Below, in pieces: positions 40,475 through 50,121 of a stretch of DNA of 64,000 nt. The translations under genes and the position numbers were made by a program. The stretch is from Streptococcus urinalis 2285-97 (GTDB lineage Bacteria > Bacillota > Bacilli > Lactobacillales > Streptococcaceae). The notes below the pieces were generated by a model that was not told the origin of the DNA, made no database searches, and saw only the letters and a program-made list of their open reading frames with translations. Position 1 is the first letter of the stretch. The number at the start of each line of letters is the position of its first letter. The stretch spans positions 1-64,000 of the forward strand of contig NZ_AEUZ02000001.1 in NCBI RefSeq assembly GCF_000188055.2. The letters are read 5' to 3'.

Positions 40475-40629
40475 ACCCTGTGGAAAAAAGAAATTTTTAA
40501 TAAAACTTATCCACAACTTGTGAACAAGTCTTGATCCTTATACCATATAAAACAAAGTTACTTTTCCACCTTATCCACAAGACCTACTACTACTACTAAA
40601 TATTATACTTATAAAATAAAGGAGTTCCC
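40475..40629 (+). other. Origin region 2: DnaA boxes, DnaA-trios and unwinding element
   Basis: Boxes at 40479-40487 (inverse TGTGGAAAA), 40507-40515 (TTATCCACA) and 40571-40579 (TTATCCACA) are followed by CTACTACTACTACTA (40584-40598) and an A/T-only tract (40599-40619) before the dnaN ribosome site. CTA repeats read 3'-GAT on the other strand, the DnaA-trio pattern defined in Bacillus, where DnaA filaments open the duplex. Replication most likely starts here. Confidence 0.88.
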
Positions 40630-41766
40630 ATGATACATTTCTCAATTAATAAAGCACTTTTTCTTCAAGCATTAAATGCAACTAAAAGAGCTATTAGTAG
40701 TAAGAATGCTATTCCTATACTCTCTACAATAAAAATCGAAGTAACAACTTCTAGCATTACATTAACTGGTTCAAACGGGCAAATCTCTATTGAAAATACT
40801 ATTCCAGTTTCAAATGAAAATGCAGGCTTATTAATCACATCAACAGGTTCAATTCTACTAGAAGCTAATTTCTTTATTAATATTGTTTCAAGCTTACCTG
40901 ACCATACTCTTGACTTCAAAGAAATTGAACAACATCAAGTTTTACTAGTAAGTGGTAAATCAGAAATTACTCTAAAAGGAAAAGACATTGATCAATACCC
41001 TAGACTTCAAGAAGTAACAACTACTGATCCACTTATTCTTGAAACAAAATTATTAAAGACAATCATTGCAGAAACAGCATTTGCTGCAAGTTTACAAGAA
41101 AGTCGTCCAATCTTAACTGGTGTTCATCTTGTCTTAACAGAAAATAGTGATTTTAAAGCTGTTGCAACTGACTCTCATCGGATGAGTCAACGTAAAATAC
41201 AGCTAGAACATAAAGCAAATAATTTTGATGTAGTTGTTCCAAGTAAATCTCTTCGTGAATTTTCATCTGTATTCTCAGAAGATATTGAAACAGTAGAGGT
41301 TTTCTTCTCCGCAAGCCAAATCCTCTTTAGAAGTGAAAATATTAGCTTCTATACACGTCTTTTGGAAGGTAATTATCCTGATACTGACCGTTTGTTAACA
41401 GATCAATTTGAGACAGAAGTTGTTTTCAATACAAGTGAACTCCGTTATGCTATGGAACGTGCACATCTTATTTCAAATGCTACTCAAAATGGTACTGTAA
41501 AATTGGAAATCACTTCAGATGTAGTTTCAGCTCATGTTAATTCACCAGAAGTTGGTAAAGTAAATGAAGAAATTGACGTTGTTAGTCAATCTGGAACAGA
41601 TTTAACTATTAGTTTTAATCCAACCTATTTGATTGAATCACTAAAAGCACTAAAAAGTGAAACCGTTCGTATCCATTTTCTTTCACCAGTTAGACCATTT
41701 ACCTTGACTCCAGGTGAAGAAAGCGAAAACTTTATTCAACTTATTACACCTGTAAGAACGAATTAA
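40630..41766 (+). CDS. dnaN: DNA polymerase III beta sliding clamp
   Basis: Ring-shaped processivity factor. The 378-residue length is typical of the three-domain clamp, and the protein ends EESENFIQLITPVRTN, close to the usual LPVR terminus. RBS AAAGGAG precedes ATG by six bases. It follows dnaA across the unwinding element. Here the next gene is recF in the opposite orientation, not DUF951. Confidence 0.97.
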   Translation: MIHFSINKALFLQALNATKRAISSKNAIPILSTIKIEVTTSSITLTGSNGQISIENTIPVSNENAGLLITSTGSILLEANFFINIVSSLPDHTLDFKEIEQHQVLLVSGKSEITLKGKDIDQYPRLQEVTTTDPLILETKLLKTIIAETAFAASLQESRPILTGVHLVLTENSDFKAVATDSHRMSQRKIQLEHKANNFDVVVPSKSLREFSSVFSEDIETVEVFFSASQILFRSENISFYTRLLEGNYPDTDRLLTDQFETEVVFNTSELRYAMERAHLISNATQNGTVKLEITSDVVSAHVNSPEVGKVNEEIDVVSQSGTDLTISFNPTYLIESLKALKSETVRIHFLSPVRPFTLTPGEESENFIQLITPVRTN

Positions 41767-41775
41767 GATAAAAAT

Positions 41776-41804
41776 AAAAAAGAGAATCTTTGATTCTCTT
41801 TTTT
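41776..41804. terminator. Bidirectional terminator between dnaN and recF
   Basis: AAAAAAGAGAATC and GATTCTCTTTTTT around TTT, symmetric A/T flanks, between convergent genes. Confidence 0.9.
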
Positions 41805-42904
41805 ATTTTTTGTCATCTAATGTCATAATTCCTTTTTTAACATGAAAAAGTTTTATGTCATCTGGTAAGTCATTTAAATGACTTAAACTTGTTGTTGTAA
41901 TAAATGTTTGGACATGTTCTTCGATAATTGCTTCAAGTAACTTGGTTTGTCGATGATTATCCAATTCACTCATGACATCGTCAAGTAACAATATTGGATT
42001 ATCGCCTGTAGCTTCTTTGATAAGTGAAATTTCAGCAAGTTTTAGTGATAAAATGACACTACGGTGTTGTCCTTGACTCCCAAAATCAGCATTTATATGA
42101 TTAATATAAAAAATTAAATCATCTCTATGAGGACCAACACCAGTATTTTTTGAAGATATCTCTTGATCTTTTCTGTTGTAATTGTTGTAAGAATTCTGTT
42201 TTAATGTCATTTTTGTCTGTAAAATGAACGGAACTATGATAATCAATAGTGATCTTTTCAAGTTGATTTGAAATTAATTGATGATGTCTATTAGCTTGTT
42301 CTTCTAACTTTTGAATAAAATCTAGTCGATGAGTCATGACACGACTTCCAAATTCAACCAACTGTTCATCTAATACATCTAAGAATGTATTGTCGATTTT
42401 TTCATTAGATTTAAGATAAGCATTACGTTGTTTTAAAACATGATTGTACTGGGTTAAATCAGATAAATACACCGGTTTTATTTGACCTAAGTCAATATCT
42501 AAAAATTTACGTCTGAGACTTGGTGCCCCTTTTATGAGTTGCAAATCTTCTGGTGCAAACAAAACAACAGTCATATGTCCTATATAATCTGATAAGCGAG
42601 CTTGTTTGAGATGATTCACCTTTGTAATACGTCCTTTATCAGAAAGTTGTATCTCTAGACTCAAAGAACCATTTTGACGTTCTATTTTTCCAGATAGAGA
42701 AACTTGTTTTTCTTTAAAATAAATTAAATCTTTATCTGAACGAGTTCTGTGACTACGTGTTAATGATAAAAAATATATAGCTTCTAAGAAATTTGTTTTT
42801 CCCTGTGCATTTTCTCCAATAAAGATGTTAAGACCAGGTGAAAATGTTGCTAAACTTTCTTTATAATTCCGATAATTTTTTAGTGATAATTCTTTAATCC
42901 ACAT
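41803..42904 (-). pseudogene. recF: recF with a frameshift (recombination mediator RecF)
   Basis: RecF loads RecA at gaps with RecO and RecR. The N-terminal reading frame starts at 42904 with Walker [10 protein letters not shown] (about 31-39) and runs to ...RSRDIFKK, then goes out of frame. The rest, from [10 protein letters not shown] through [11 protein letters not shown] (Walker B) to the end at 41803, is in the next frame. The shift is at the A6 run near 42150-42155 (minus strand TTCAAAAAATACTGG); removing one A gives a normal 366-residue RecF reading IFKNTGVGP. It is either a real frameshift, possibly reversible, or a homopolymer sequencing error. It begins 2 bp after yaaA. Confidence 0.9.
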
Positions 42905-42906
42905 AA

Positions 42907-43278
42907 CTATATTCCTGGAAATCTGACAGGTTTTTTTGAATTTTTAGTTTTAGTTTTCTTAGAAGATCTATTATTTTTATTTTCTTGATTAAGTGTTTTA
43001 ACTAATTTTGTAACTCTTTCTTTTTCTTTGATATCTTCTAGATGGACATGTTTTTCTTCTTGAGTAGGTTCAACAATATCTATTGTAGTTTGATTTTTAG
43101 TTAGAAAGATTTCATCACCAATTCTTATTTTTTTACCACGACGTTTTTCATCTTCTCCATTAAAAAGAACAGTATTTTCTGCAAGATAAGATTTTATAGC
43201 ACCACCACTTTGGATAATACCAAGTTCTTTTAATAAAGATTGTAATGTAATGTATTCATCAAATAACTTATATTTCAT
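42907..43278 (-). CDS. yaaA: S4-domain protein YaaA (paired with recF)
   Basis: A 123-residue protein with an S4 RNA-binding core (about 1-75: [22 protein letters not shown]...) and a Lys-rich tail. It is the S4-like protein usually encoded just before recF. ATG 43278 follows TTGGAG by six bases; upstream in-frame codons lack a ribosome site. It is translationally close to recF (2-bp gap). Function not established. Confidence 0.87.
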   Translation of the reverse strand: MKYKLFDEYITLQSLLKELGIIQSGGAIKSYLAENTVLFNGEDEKRRGKKIRIGDEIFLTKNQTTIDIVEPTQEEKHVHLEDIKEKERVTKLVKTLNQENKNNRSSKKTKTKNSKKPVRFPGI

Positions 43279-43431
43279 ATGATTCTCCAAATTATAATTC
43301 AAGTCATTATAGCATAATTTTAAAAACAACTTAAAATGGAATCATTAAAATGATATGTTTTTTGCATATCAATCCCTTTATATTACTAAAAATGGTATAA
43401 TCGATTTTAGCAAATATAGTTAGGATTGTTT

Positions 43432-44682
43432 ATGAAAATTGTAGACGGTGTTCAACTGCATCTTATAAAATCTAATAAATATAAAACAAATCATATTACT
43501 TTTCGGTTTTCTGGAGAATATAGTAAAAAAACGATTTCTCGAAGAGTTCTAATTGCTCAAATTTTAGAAACTGCAAATGCAGATTACCCAACAGCTCAAC
43601 TGTTTAGGGAAAAATTATCTAATTTGTACGGTGCAAGTTTGTCAACATCAGTGTCAACAAAAGGATTAGTCCATATGATTGACATTGATATCACTTTTTT
43701 AAGAGATAAATACACATTATCTGGTGAAAAAATATTAGATGAGATCATTTTATTTCTAAAAAGTATGCTATTTGCACCACTTCTATCAGTTGCCCAATAT
43801 CAACCTAAATTTTTTGATGTTGAAAAAACAAATTTAATAAATTATCTTGATGCAGATAAAGAAGACTCTTTTTATTATAGTAGTTTAGCTTTAAAAAAAT
43901 ATTTTTATTATAATGAATCACTAAAAGTGTCAAAATATAGTAAATCAGATCTTGTACAGCTTGAAAATGCATTTACTGTTTATCAAGAATTTCAAAAAAT
44001 ATTAAGAGAAGATAGAATTGATATTTTTGTACTAGGTGAGTTTGATGAGTATAGAACTTTACAGTTATTTCATCAATTTCCATTTGAACCTAGAAAAAAG
44101 GATTTACATTTTTTTTACCAACAAGAAGTTTCTAATATCGTTAATCAAATCATCGAGAAAAAAGACATTAATCAATCTATTATTCAATTAGCCTATCATC
44201 ATCCAATCATCTATGGAAGTAAAGAACATTTTTCCTTGATTGTCTTGAATGGTATCTTAGGTTCTTTTTCTCATTCAAAATTATTTACAAATGTCAGAGA
44301 AAAAGAAGGATTAGCTTATTCTATTGGTAGTCGTTTTGATATTTACACAGGTTTACTTGATATCTATGCTGGAATAGATATCAAAAATCGTTCAAAAATG
44401 GTTCAGTTAATTTCTAAAGAAATTAATGATTTAAGAATGGGACGCTTTTCTGCAGATATCTTAAAAAAAACAAAGCAAATGTTAATTACAAATGCTCTTT
44501 TAGCAGAAGATCAACCTAAAGTATTGATTGATTTAGCTTATAATGAATCTTATTTACCACATTCAAATACTTTGTCAACTTGGATTGACAAGATTGACAA
44601 CATATGTAAAATTGATGTTATGCGCGTGGCAAATTTATTAAAATTACAAGTAGTTTACAGTTTAGAAAGTGAAGATGAATGA
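43432..44682 (+). CDS. M16-family peptidase-like protein, YfmF type (inactive partner)
   Basis: A 416-residue insulinase-family protein. I see no HxxEH zinc motif in the N-terminal domain, so it is probably the noncatalytic half of a heterodimer with the next gene, as in other paired M16B peptidases. Conserved segments include REKEGLAYSIGSRFD (about 300-314). ATG 43432 follows AGGA by six bases. It overlaps the next gene by 4 bp (ATGA). Confidence 0.88.
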   Translation: MKIVDGVQLHLIKSNKYKTNHITFRFSGEYSKKTISRRVLIAQILETANADYPTAQLFREKLSNLYGASLSTSVSTKGLVHMIDIDITFLRDKYTLSGEKILDEIILFLKSMLFAPLLSVAQYQPKFFDVEKTNLINYLDADKEDSFYYSSLALKKYFYYNESLKVSKYSKSDLVQLENAFTVYQEFQKILREDRIDIFVLGEFDEYRTLQLFHQFPFEPRKKDLHFFYQQEVSNIVNQIIEKKDINQSIIQLAYHHPIIYGSKEHFSLIVLNGILGSFSHSKLFTNVREKEGLAYSIGSRFDIYTGLLDIYAGIDIKNRSKMVQLISKEINDLRMGRFSADILKKTKQMLITNALLAEDQPKVLIDLAYNESYLPHSNTLSTWIDKIDNICKIDVMRVANLLKLQVVYSLESEDE

Positions 44683-45959
44683 CTTTACAAAACTATTATT
44701 TTGAAGAAATTGATGAAACACTTTACACAGCAAAACTTAAAAATGGTTTGACTTTATATATTATTCCTAAAGAGAATTATGTTGAAAAGACAGCAATAAT
44801 GACAGTATCATTTGGTTCACTTGACAGTAAATTGACAAGTGAACAAAATACAAATGAACTGCCTGAAGGAATAGCACATTTTTTAGAACATAAATTATTT
44901 GAAGATAAATATTCAGGTGATTTATCAATCTTATTTACAGAAAATGGAGCTGAAAGTAATGCTTATACAACTTTTGATCGGACAAGTTATTACTTTTCAA
45001 GTGCTAATCATTTTTCAAAAAACTTAAAATTATTGCAACGAATGATGGTTGACACTTACTTTACACCAAAATCTATTAATCGTGAAAGAGATATTATAAC
45101 GCAAGAAATTGATATGTATCAAGACGATGCTGATTATCAAGCCTATCAAGGAATTTTGTCAAATTTATTTCCTGATAGTATTTTGTCAGTTGATATTGCT
45201 GGAACAAAACAGACTATATCAATCATTGATCAAAATAATTTAGAGTTTGCTCATCAACGTTATTATCACCCAAGCAATTTAACTTTAGTTTTAGTTGGTG
45301 ATATTGATCCAATGATTTATTATCATGAAGTTACACAGTATCAAAAACAACTAGCAGAAAATAAACAAAAATTAAAAATTGAGAGAAATATTGAGTACCA
45401 TCCAGTAATAACTTCAAGAACAATTCAAATGGATGTTGCTATGCCAAAATTAATGGTTGGTTATCGTCAAATAAAAAATCACAATCTAAAAACACCATTG
45501 AAAAATAAAATTGCCTTAAGATTACTATTTGCAATGTTATTTGGTTGGACTTCAAAGACCTATCAGGAATGGTACCAAGATAAAAAAATTGACGATTCAT
45601 TTGATATTGAGATAGAAATTCAAAAAGAATTTCAATTTATTATTATTAGTTCAGATACAATGGAACCAATTGCGTTATCAAGTAGTATTCATAAAAAAAT
45701 AAAGTTATTTAAAGAATCATCAGATTTATCAGAAGAACACTTAAAAACGGTAAAAAGAGAAATGTATGGTGACTTTTTAAGAAGTTTTGATTCCGTTGAG
45801 CAATTAGCTAATCAATTTGTTAATTATCTTTCTGATGAGGAACATTATTTTGATATTCCAAAATATATTAGAGAATTAACATTTGATATGATTATTAATA
45901 TTGGAGAAGAATATTTTACTGAAGCTGATTCTTCAGACTTTACGGTCTTCCCAAAATAA
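44679..45959 (+). CDS. M16-family zinc peptidase, YfmH type
   Basis: A 426-residue M16B peptidase with the inverted zinc motif HFLEH (67-71) and the downstream Glu segment REREIITQEIDMY-like (NRERDIITQEIDMYQDD, about 130-146). It is the catalytic partner of the preceding protein; the 4-bp overlap suggests coupled translation and complex formation. Substrate is unknown. The pair conservatively precedes rodZ and pgsA in streptococci. Confidence 0.92.
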   Translation: MTLQNYYFEEIDETLYTAKLKNGLTLYIIPKENYVEKTAIMTVSFGSLDSKLTSEQNTNELPEGIAHFLEHKLFEDKYSGDLSILFTENGAESNAYTTFDRTSYYFSSANHFSKNLKLLQRMMVDTYFTPKSINRERDIITQEIDMYQDDADYQAYQGILSNLFPDSILSVDIAGTKQTISIIDQNNLEFAHQRYYHPSNLTLVLVGDIDPMIYYHEVTQYQKQLAENKQKLKIERNIEYHPVITSRTIQMDVAMPKLMVGYRQIKNHNLKTPLKNKIALRLLFAMLFGWTSKTYQEWYQDKKIDDSFDIEIEIQKEFQFIIISSDTMEPIALSSSIHKKIKLFKESSDLSEEHLKTVKREMYGDFLRSFDSVEQLANQFVNYLSDEEHYFDIPKYIRELTFDMIINIGEEYFTEADSSDFTVFPK

Positions 45960-45979
45960 TCGAAAATTAACTAGTAATT

Positions 45980-45988
45980 TGATATAAT
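45980..45988 (+). promoter_or_regulatory. Extended -10 before rodZ
   Basis: TGATATAAT is a perfect extended -10, about 34 bp before the rodZ start. Confidence 0.6.
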
Positions 45989-46021
45989 AACTAATGTATT
46001 ATTTTAAAAAAGGGATAAGAG

Positions 46022-46951
46022 ATGAAAGAAAAAAGTTTAGGTCAAATTTTACGTGAAGCACGTATTCGTAATCGCATAAGCTTAGATGATCTTGAGAAAG
46101 AGACGGGAATATCTTCTCATTATCTTCTAGCAATTGAATTAGATCAATTCAAAATTGTTCCAGAAGATAAACTAAATCACTATTTTGCTCTTTATGGGCA
46201 AATGGTCGGTATTGATTTTCAATCAATTATGAAATTGTATGATCTTCAACAATCTCTGGAAGAAGAAAATCCAAGTTCATCTGTAACAAAGATGGTTGAG
46301 GAAAAACTAAGTACAAGACGGAAAACAAATCCCACTTACGAAGTGAAACCTTCAATTGTCGTTTCTGATTTTAGTAATCAAACTAGTGAGAAAAAGGTTT
46401 TGACAAAAGGAAAATCACGACACAAAAGACAAAAAGTTGATGCCATTTCAAGGTGGCCAATATATGTTATTTCTTGTCTAGCAGTTTTTATTTTATGTGG
46501 TGTTTTTTTTCTCATTTGGCATCAAAGTGGTCTTCATTCAAGTCAATCACAATTAAGTCATTCTAGTTCTAGTAAGAAAGTAACTCAATCAAGTAGTCAG
46601 TCTCAACCTACTAGTATTTTTAGTGGGACAAGTGTTGATGAAACTGGAAGTCAATTGACAGCAACAGTAACTAATAAACAAGATCAAGCTGAGATAGAAG
46701 TTTCTTTGACAGATGCTGAAAGTAGTTGGATTTCTATTTCAAATACAGATATTGTTCAAGGAGGGATGTTATTATCTCAGACTAATCCTAGTTATAAAAC
46801 AACTCTTGCTACTGATATACAGTCAGTTGTCATCACTCTTGGTATTACGAAAGGTGTGTCTGTAAAAGTCAATGGTCAAGAGTTAGATTTGTCAGCTTTA
46901 CAAAGTACTGATCTTACTTATATAACACTCAATTTTCAGAAAGGTGAGTAA
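46022..46951 (+). CDS. rodZ: RodZ-like cell-shape regulator
   Basis: A 309-residue bitopic protein: N-terminal helix-turn-helix (about 1-70, ISLDDLEKETGISSHYLLAIE), linker with a basic stretch (KGKSRHKRQK), one membrane helix (about 144-166), Ser-rich extracellular linker and a C-terminal DUF4115-like beta domain. RodZ links wall synthesis to morphology. It lies 6 bp before pgsA, the standard Gram-positive order. Confidence 0.88.
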   Translation: MKEKSLGQILREARIRNRISLDDLEKETGISSHYLLAIELDQFKIVPEDKLNHYFALYGQMVGIDFQSIMKLYDLQQSLEEENPSSSVTKMVEEKLSTRRKTNPTYEVKPSIVVSDFSNQTSEKKVLTKGKSRHKRQKVDAISRWPIYVISCLAVFILCGVFFLIWHQSGLHSSQSQLSHSSSSKKVTQSSSQSQPTSIFSGTSVDETGSQLTATVTNKQDQAEIEVSLTDAESSWISISNTDIVQGGMLLSQTNPSYKTTLATDIQSVVITLGITKGVSVKVNGQELDLSALQSTDLTYITLNFQKGE

Positions 46952-46957
46952 ACATTA

Positions 46958-47515
46958 ATGTTTAAAATTGATTTTAGTAAAAAAGAAAATATTCCCAATC
47001 TCTTAACTGTTGGTCGTATTATCTTAATTCCTGTATTTTTAATATTATCTTCTATTTCAACTAGTATCATTTGGCATATTGTTGCTGCTATTGTATTTGC
47101 TATTGCAAGTTTAACTGACTATTTAGATGGTTATTTAGCAAGAAAATGGCATGTTGTTACAAATTTTGGTAAATTTGCTGATCCATTGGCAGATAAAATG
47201 CTTGTAATGAGTGCTTTTATCATGTTGGTTGGTTTAAATCTTGCACCAGCTTGGGTTGTTGCCGTCATTATTTGTAGAGAATTAGCAGTTACAGGTTTAC
47301 GACTTTTATTGGTTGAAACTGGTGGAACTGTTTTGGCAGCAGCAATGCCTGGAAAAATTAAAACAGCTACACAAATGTTTTCAATTATTTTTCTTTTATG
47401 TCATTGGATTATTCTTGGTAATATTTTCTTGTATATAGCTTTATTCTTTACACTATACTCAGGTTATGATTACTTTAAAGGAGCAGGTTTCTTGTTTAAA
47501 GATACCTTCAAATAG
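46958..47515 (+). CDS. pgsA: CDP-diacylglycerol-glycerol-3-phosphate 3-phosphatidyltransferase
   Basis: Makes phosphatidylglycerol phosphate, the committed step to PG and cardiolipin. The CDP-alcohol phosphotransferase motif is complete at about 54-79: D..DG..AR, then G, D and D at the expected spacing (DYLDGYLARKW...GKFADPLAD). Four to six membrane helices; 185 residues, normal length. Cotranscribed with rodZ and probably the ECF genes, 3 bp downstream. Confidence 0.96.
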   Translation: MFKIDFSKKENIPNLLTVGRIILIPVFLILSSISTSIIWHIVAAIVFAIASLTDYLDGYLARKWHVVTNFGKFADPLADKMLVMSAFIMLVGLNLAPAWVVAVIICRELAVTGLRLLLVETGGTVLAAAMPGKIKTATQMFSIIFLLCHWIILGNIFLYIALFFTLYSGYDYFKGAGFLFKDTFK

Positions 47516-47518
47516 CCT

Positions 47519-48358
47519 ATGACTTCTATCATTGAATTAAAAAATATCTATTTTAAATACGAAGAGAATCAAGAAAACTATACTCTTGAAAATTTATCGT
47601 TTCACGTGAAACAAGGAGAATGGTTATCAATAATTGGGCATAATGGATCTGGTAAATCTACAACTGTTAGACTCATTGATGGCTTATTAGAAGCTCAATC
47701 AGGAGATATCATTGTAGATAGTCAACATTTAACTGAAGAGAATGTTTGGGAAATTCGTCAGAAGATTGGTATGGTTTTTCAAAATCCTGATAATCAATTT
47801 GTTGGTGCTACTGTTGAGGATGATGTTGCTTTTGGTTTAGAAAACAAGGGATTATCGTACAGTGAGATGAAACAACGTGTAATGCAGTCACTTGATCTTG
47901 TGGGAATGACTTCTTTTTTGACAAGAGAACCAGCACGCTTATCTGGAGGTCAAAAGCAGAGGGTTGCTATTGCTGGAGCAGTTGCTATGAGACCTAAAAT
48001 TATCATCTTAGACGAATCGACAAGTATGTTAGATCCTGAAGGTAGATTAGAATTAATAAAAACAATACAATCTATCCGTGAACAATATGACATGACTGTT
48101 ATCTCAATCACTCATGATTTAGATGAAGTTGCATTGAGTGATCGTGTTATTGTTATGAAAAATGGTCAAATAGAATCAAGTTCTACTCCTGAACAATTAT
48201 TCAATAGGGGAAATGAGTTACTCACCTTGGGATTAGATATACCATTTACTTCAACTGTTATTCAATCATTAAAATCAAAAGACATTAAAATCAATCAAAC
48301 TTATCTTACAGAAAAGGAACTAGAAAATAAGTTATGGGAATTACTCTTCAAGGCGTAA
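47519..48358 (+). CDS. ecfA1: ECF transporter ATPase A1
   Basis: One of two ATPases of the energy-coupling-factor module shared by vitamin S-components. The 279-residue protein has Walker [10 protein letters not shown] (about 40-48), signature LSGGQKQR, Walker [13 protein letters not shown] (Ser where Pro is usual) and the C-terminal EcfA-specific domain. It overlaps ecfA2 by 25 bp. The codons near residue 30 contain a parS-like sequence (47598-47613). Confidence 0.96.
   Translation: MTSIIELKNIYFKYEENQENYTLENLSFHVKQGEWLSIIGHNGSGKSTTVRLIDGLLEAQSGDIIVDSQHLTEENVWEIRQKIGMVFQNPDNQFVGATVEDDVAFGLENKGLSYSEMKQRVMQSLDLVGMTSFLTREPARLSGGQKQRVAIAGAVAMRPKIIILDESTSMLDPEGRLELIKTIQSIREQYDMTVISITHDLDEVALSDRVIVMKNGQIESSSTPEQLFNRGNELLTLGLDIPFTSTVIQSLKSKDIKINQTYLTEKELENKLWELLFKA
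47598..47613. promoter_or_regulatory. parS site inside ecfA1
   Basis: CGTTTCACGTGAAACA matches the conserved parS palindrome TGTTTCACGTGAAACA at 15 of 16 positions (only the first base differs). It lies about 7 kb from the unwinding element, and parB is encoded in the window. Confidence 0.85.
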
Positions 48359-49176
48359 ATTATACATATCAATTAGGGACACCTTTTGAAGGGCGTGCCC
48401 TTTTTGACATTAACCTTGAGATAAAAGATGGCTCTTATACTGCATTTATTGGACATACTGGTTCAGGAAAATCAACAATTATGCAACTATTAAATGGTCT
48501 ACATATTCCAACAGAAGGAACAGTCAAAGTAGATGATATAGTTATTGAACCTAATGCTAAAAATAAGGATATCAAATCTGTAAGACAAAAAGTTGGCTTA
48601 GTATTCCAATTTCCAGAAAGCCAATTATTTGAAGAAACTATCCTAAAAGATGTTGCTTTTGGGCCACAAAATTTTGGTATTTCAAAAGAGGATTCTGAAA
48701 AAATTGCAAAAGAAAAATTAGCTTTAGTTGGAATTTCTGAAGATTTATTTGAAAAAAATCCCTTTGAACTATCTGGTGGTCAGATGAGAAGAGTAGCTAT
48801 TGCAGGCATTTTAGCTATGAATCCAAAAGTATTGGTATTGGACGAACCAACTGCTGGATTGGATCCAAAGGGTAGGAAAGAATTAATGTCTTTATTTCAT
48901 AAACTTCATCAAGATGGGATGACTATAGTTCTTGTTACCCATTTAATGGATGACGTTGCTAATTTTGCTGATTTTGTTTATGTTTTAGAGTCTGGACGGA
49001 TAGTTATGTCTGGTTTCCCTAAAGATGTTTTTCAAGAACTATCAACATTAGAAAAAAAACAACTAGGTGTCCCAAAAATTACTAAATTTGCTCAACATTT
49101 AGTAAAAAGAGGTTTACAATTGGATTCATTGCCAATTACAATTGAAGAATTTTCAGAGGTGATTGCAAATGGATAA
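48334..49176 (+). CDS. ecfA2: ECF transporter ATPase A2
   Basis: The second ATPase of the ECF module, 280 residues, with Walker [10 protein letters not shown] (about 39-47), Q-loop FQFPESQLF, signature LSGGQMRR and Walker [13 protein letters not shown]. It heterodimerises with EcfA1 on EcfT. Its start lies within ecfA1, and its end overlaps ecfT by 8 bp, indicating coupled translation. Confidence 0.96.
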   Translation: MGITLQGVNYTYQLGTPFEGRALFDINLEIKDGSYTAFIGHTGSGKSTIMQLLNGLHIPTEGTVKVDDIVIEPNAKNKDIKSVRQKVGLVFQFPESQLFEETILKDVAFGPQNFGISKEDSEKIAKEKLALVGISEDLFEKNPFELSGGQMRRVAIAGILAMNPKVLVLDEPTAGLDPKGRKELMSLFHKLHQDGMTIVLVTHLMDDVANFADFVYVLESGRIVMSGFPKDVFQELSTLEKKQLGVPKITKFAQHLVKRGLQLDSLPITIEEFSEVIANG

Positions 49177-49963
49177 ATTAATACTTGGTAGGTATATTCC
49201 TGGTGATTCTATTATTCATCGTCTGGATCCAAGAAGTAAATTATTAGCAATGTTTATCTACATTATTATTATTTTTTGGGCTAATAATCTTGTTACGAAT
49301 CTTATTATACTAGTATTTACACTTGCAATAGTCCTTCTTTCTAAAGTAAAAATAAGTTTCTTTTTAAATGGTTTAAAACCTATGATTGGTATTATCTTAT
49401 TTACAACCATGTTTCAAATGTTTTTTACACAAGGCGGGGAGATTCTATTTCAATTCTGGATTATTAGAATTTCTACATTTGGTTTAAGTCAATCTTTACT
49501 TATCTTCATGAGGTTTATTTTAATTATTTTCTTTTCAACTTTATTGACACTTACAACAACACCTTTAAGTTTAGCAGATTCTGTGGAGTCACTTTTAAAA
49601 CCATTAGAGATATTTAAAGTTACAGCTCATGAAATTGGATTAATGCTTTCTTTAAGTTTACGTTTTGTACCAACTTTAATGGATGATACAACTAGAATAA
49701 TGAATGCACAAAGAGCACGTGGTGTTGATTTTGGAGAGGGAAATATAGTACAAAAAGTAAAATCTATTATTCCTATCTTAATTCCTTTGTTTGCTTCTAG
49801 CTTTAAAAGAGCTGATGCACTAGCTATTGCAATGGAAGCTAGGGGTTATCAAGGTGGAGATGGTAGAAGTAAATATAGACAGTTGAGATGGTCTAATAAA
49901 GATACAATAGTTATAATTATTATGTTATTGACTGCGTTTATTCTATACTTTTTAAAAACATAA
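49169..49963 (+). CDS. ecfT: ECF transporter transmembrane component T
   Basis: Scaffold membrane protein of ECF vitamin transporters, 264 residues with five or more hydrophobic segments. Two coupling-helix motifs AxxARG are present ([10 protein letters not shown] and AMEARGYQG) that dock to EcfA1/A2. ATG 49169 follows GAGGTGATT; an in-frame TTG two codons earlier is poorly placed. No S-component gene is adjacent, consistent with a group II ECF module shared by distant S-proteins. Confidence 0.95.
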   Translation: MDKLILGRYIPGDSIIHRLDPRSKLLAMFIYIIIIFWANNLVTNLIILVFTLAIVLLSKVKISFFLNGLKPMIGIILFTTMFQMFFTQGGEILFQFWIIRISTFGLSQSLLIFMRFILIIFFSTLLTLTTTPLSLADSVESLLKPLEIFKVTAHEIGLMLSLSLRFVPTLMDDTTRIMNAQRARGVDFGEGNIVQKVKSIIPILIPLFASSFKRADALAIAMEARGYQGGDGRSKYRQLRWSNKDTIVIIIMLLTAFILYFLKT

Positions 49964-49967
49964 TATA

Positions 49968-50015
49968 AAAAAGAGTTATTATTCCTAATTTTCTAAGGAA
50001 AGTAACCCTTTTTTG
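49968..50015 (+). terminator. Terminator of the rodZ-pgsA-ecf operon
   Basis: AAAAAAGAGTTA and TAACCCTTTTTT pair across a 24-base loop region and end in a T-run. Confidence 0.72.
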
Positions 50016-50121
50016 TTTAGATTTCAATACATTTGTAACATTTTTAATATATCTTAAATATCTAAGTAATAATTAAATTATATGATATAGACTGGAATAA
50101 CGAAAGAGGTATATTATTAAT

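Noticed and set aside
50041..50121. WalR (VicR) binding site upstream of the transglycosylase-like gene
   Set aside because: A single TGTAAC half site is present, but no second half at the required spacing.
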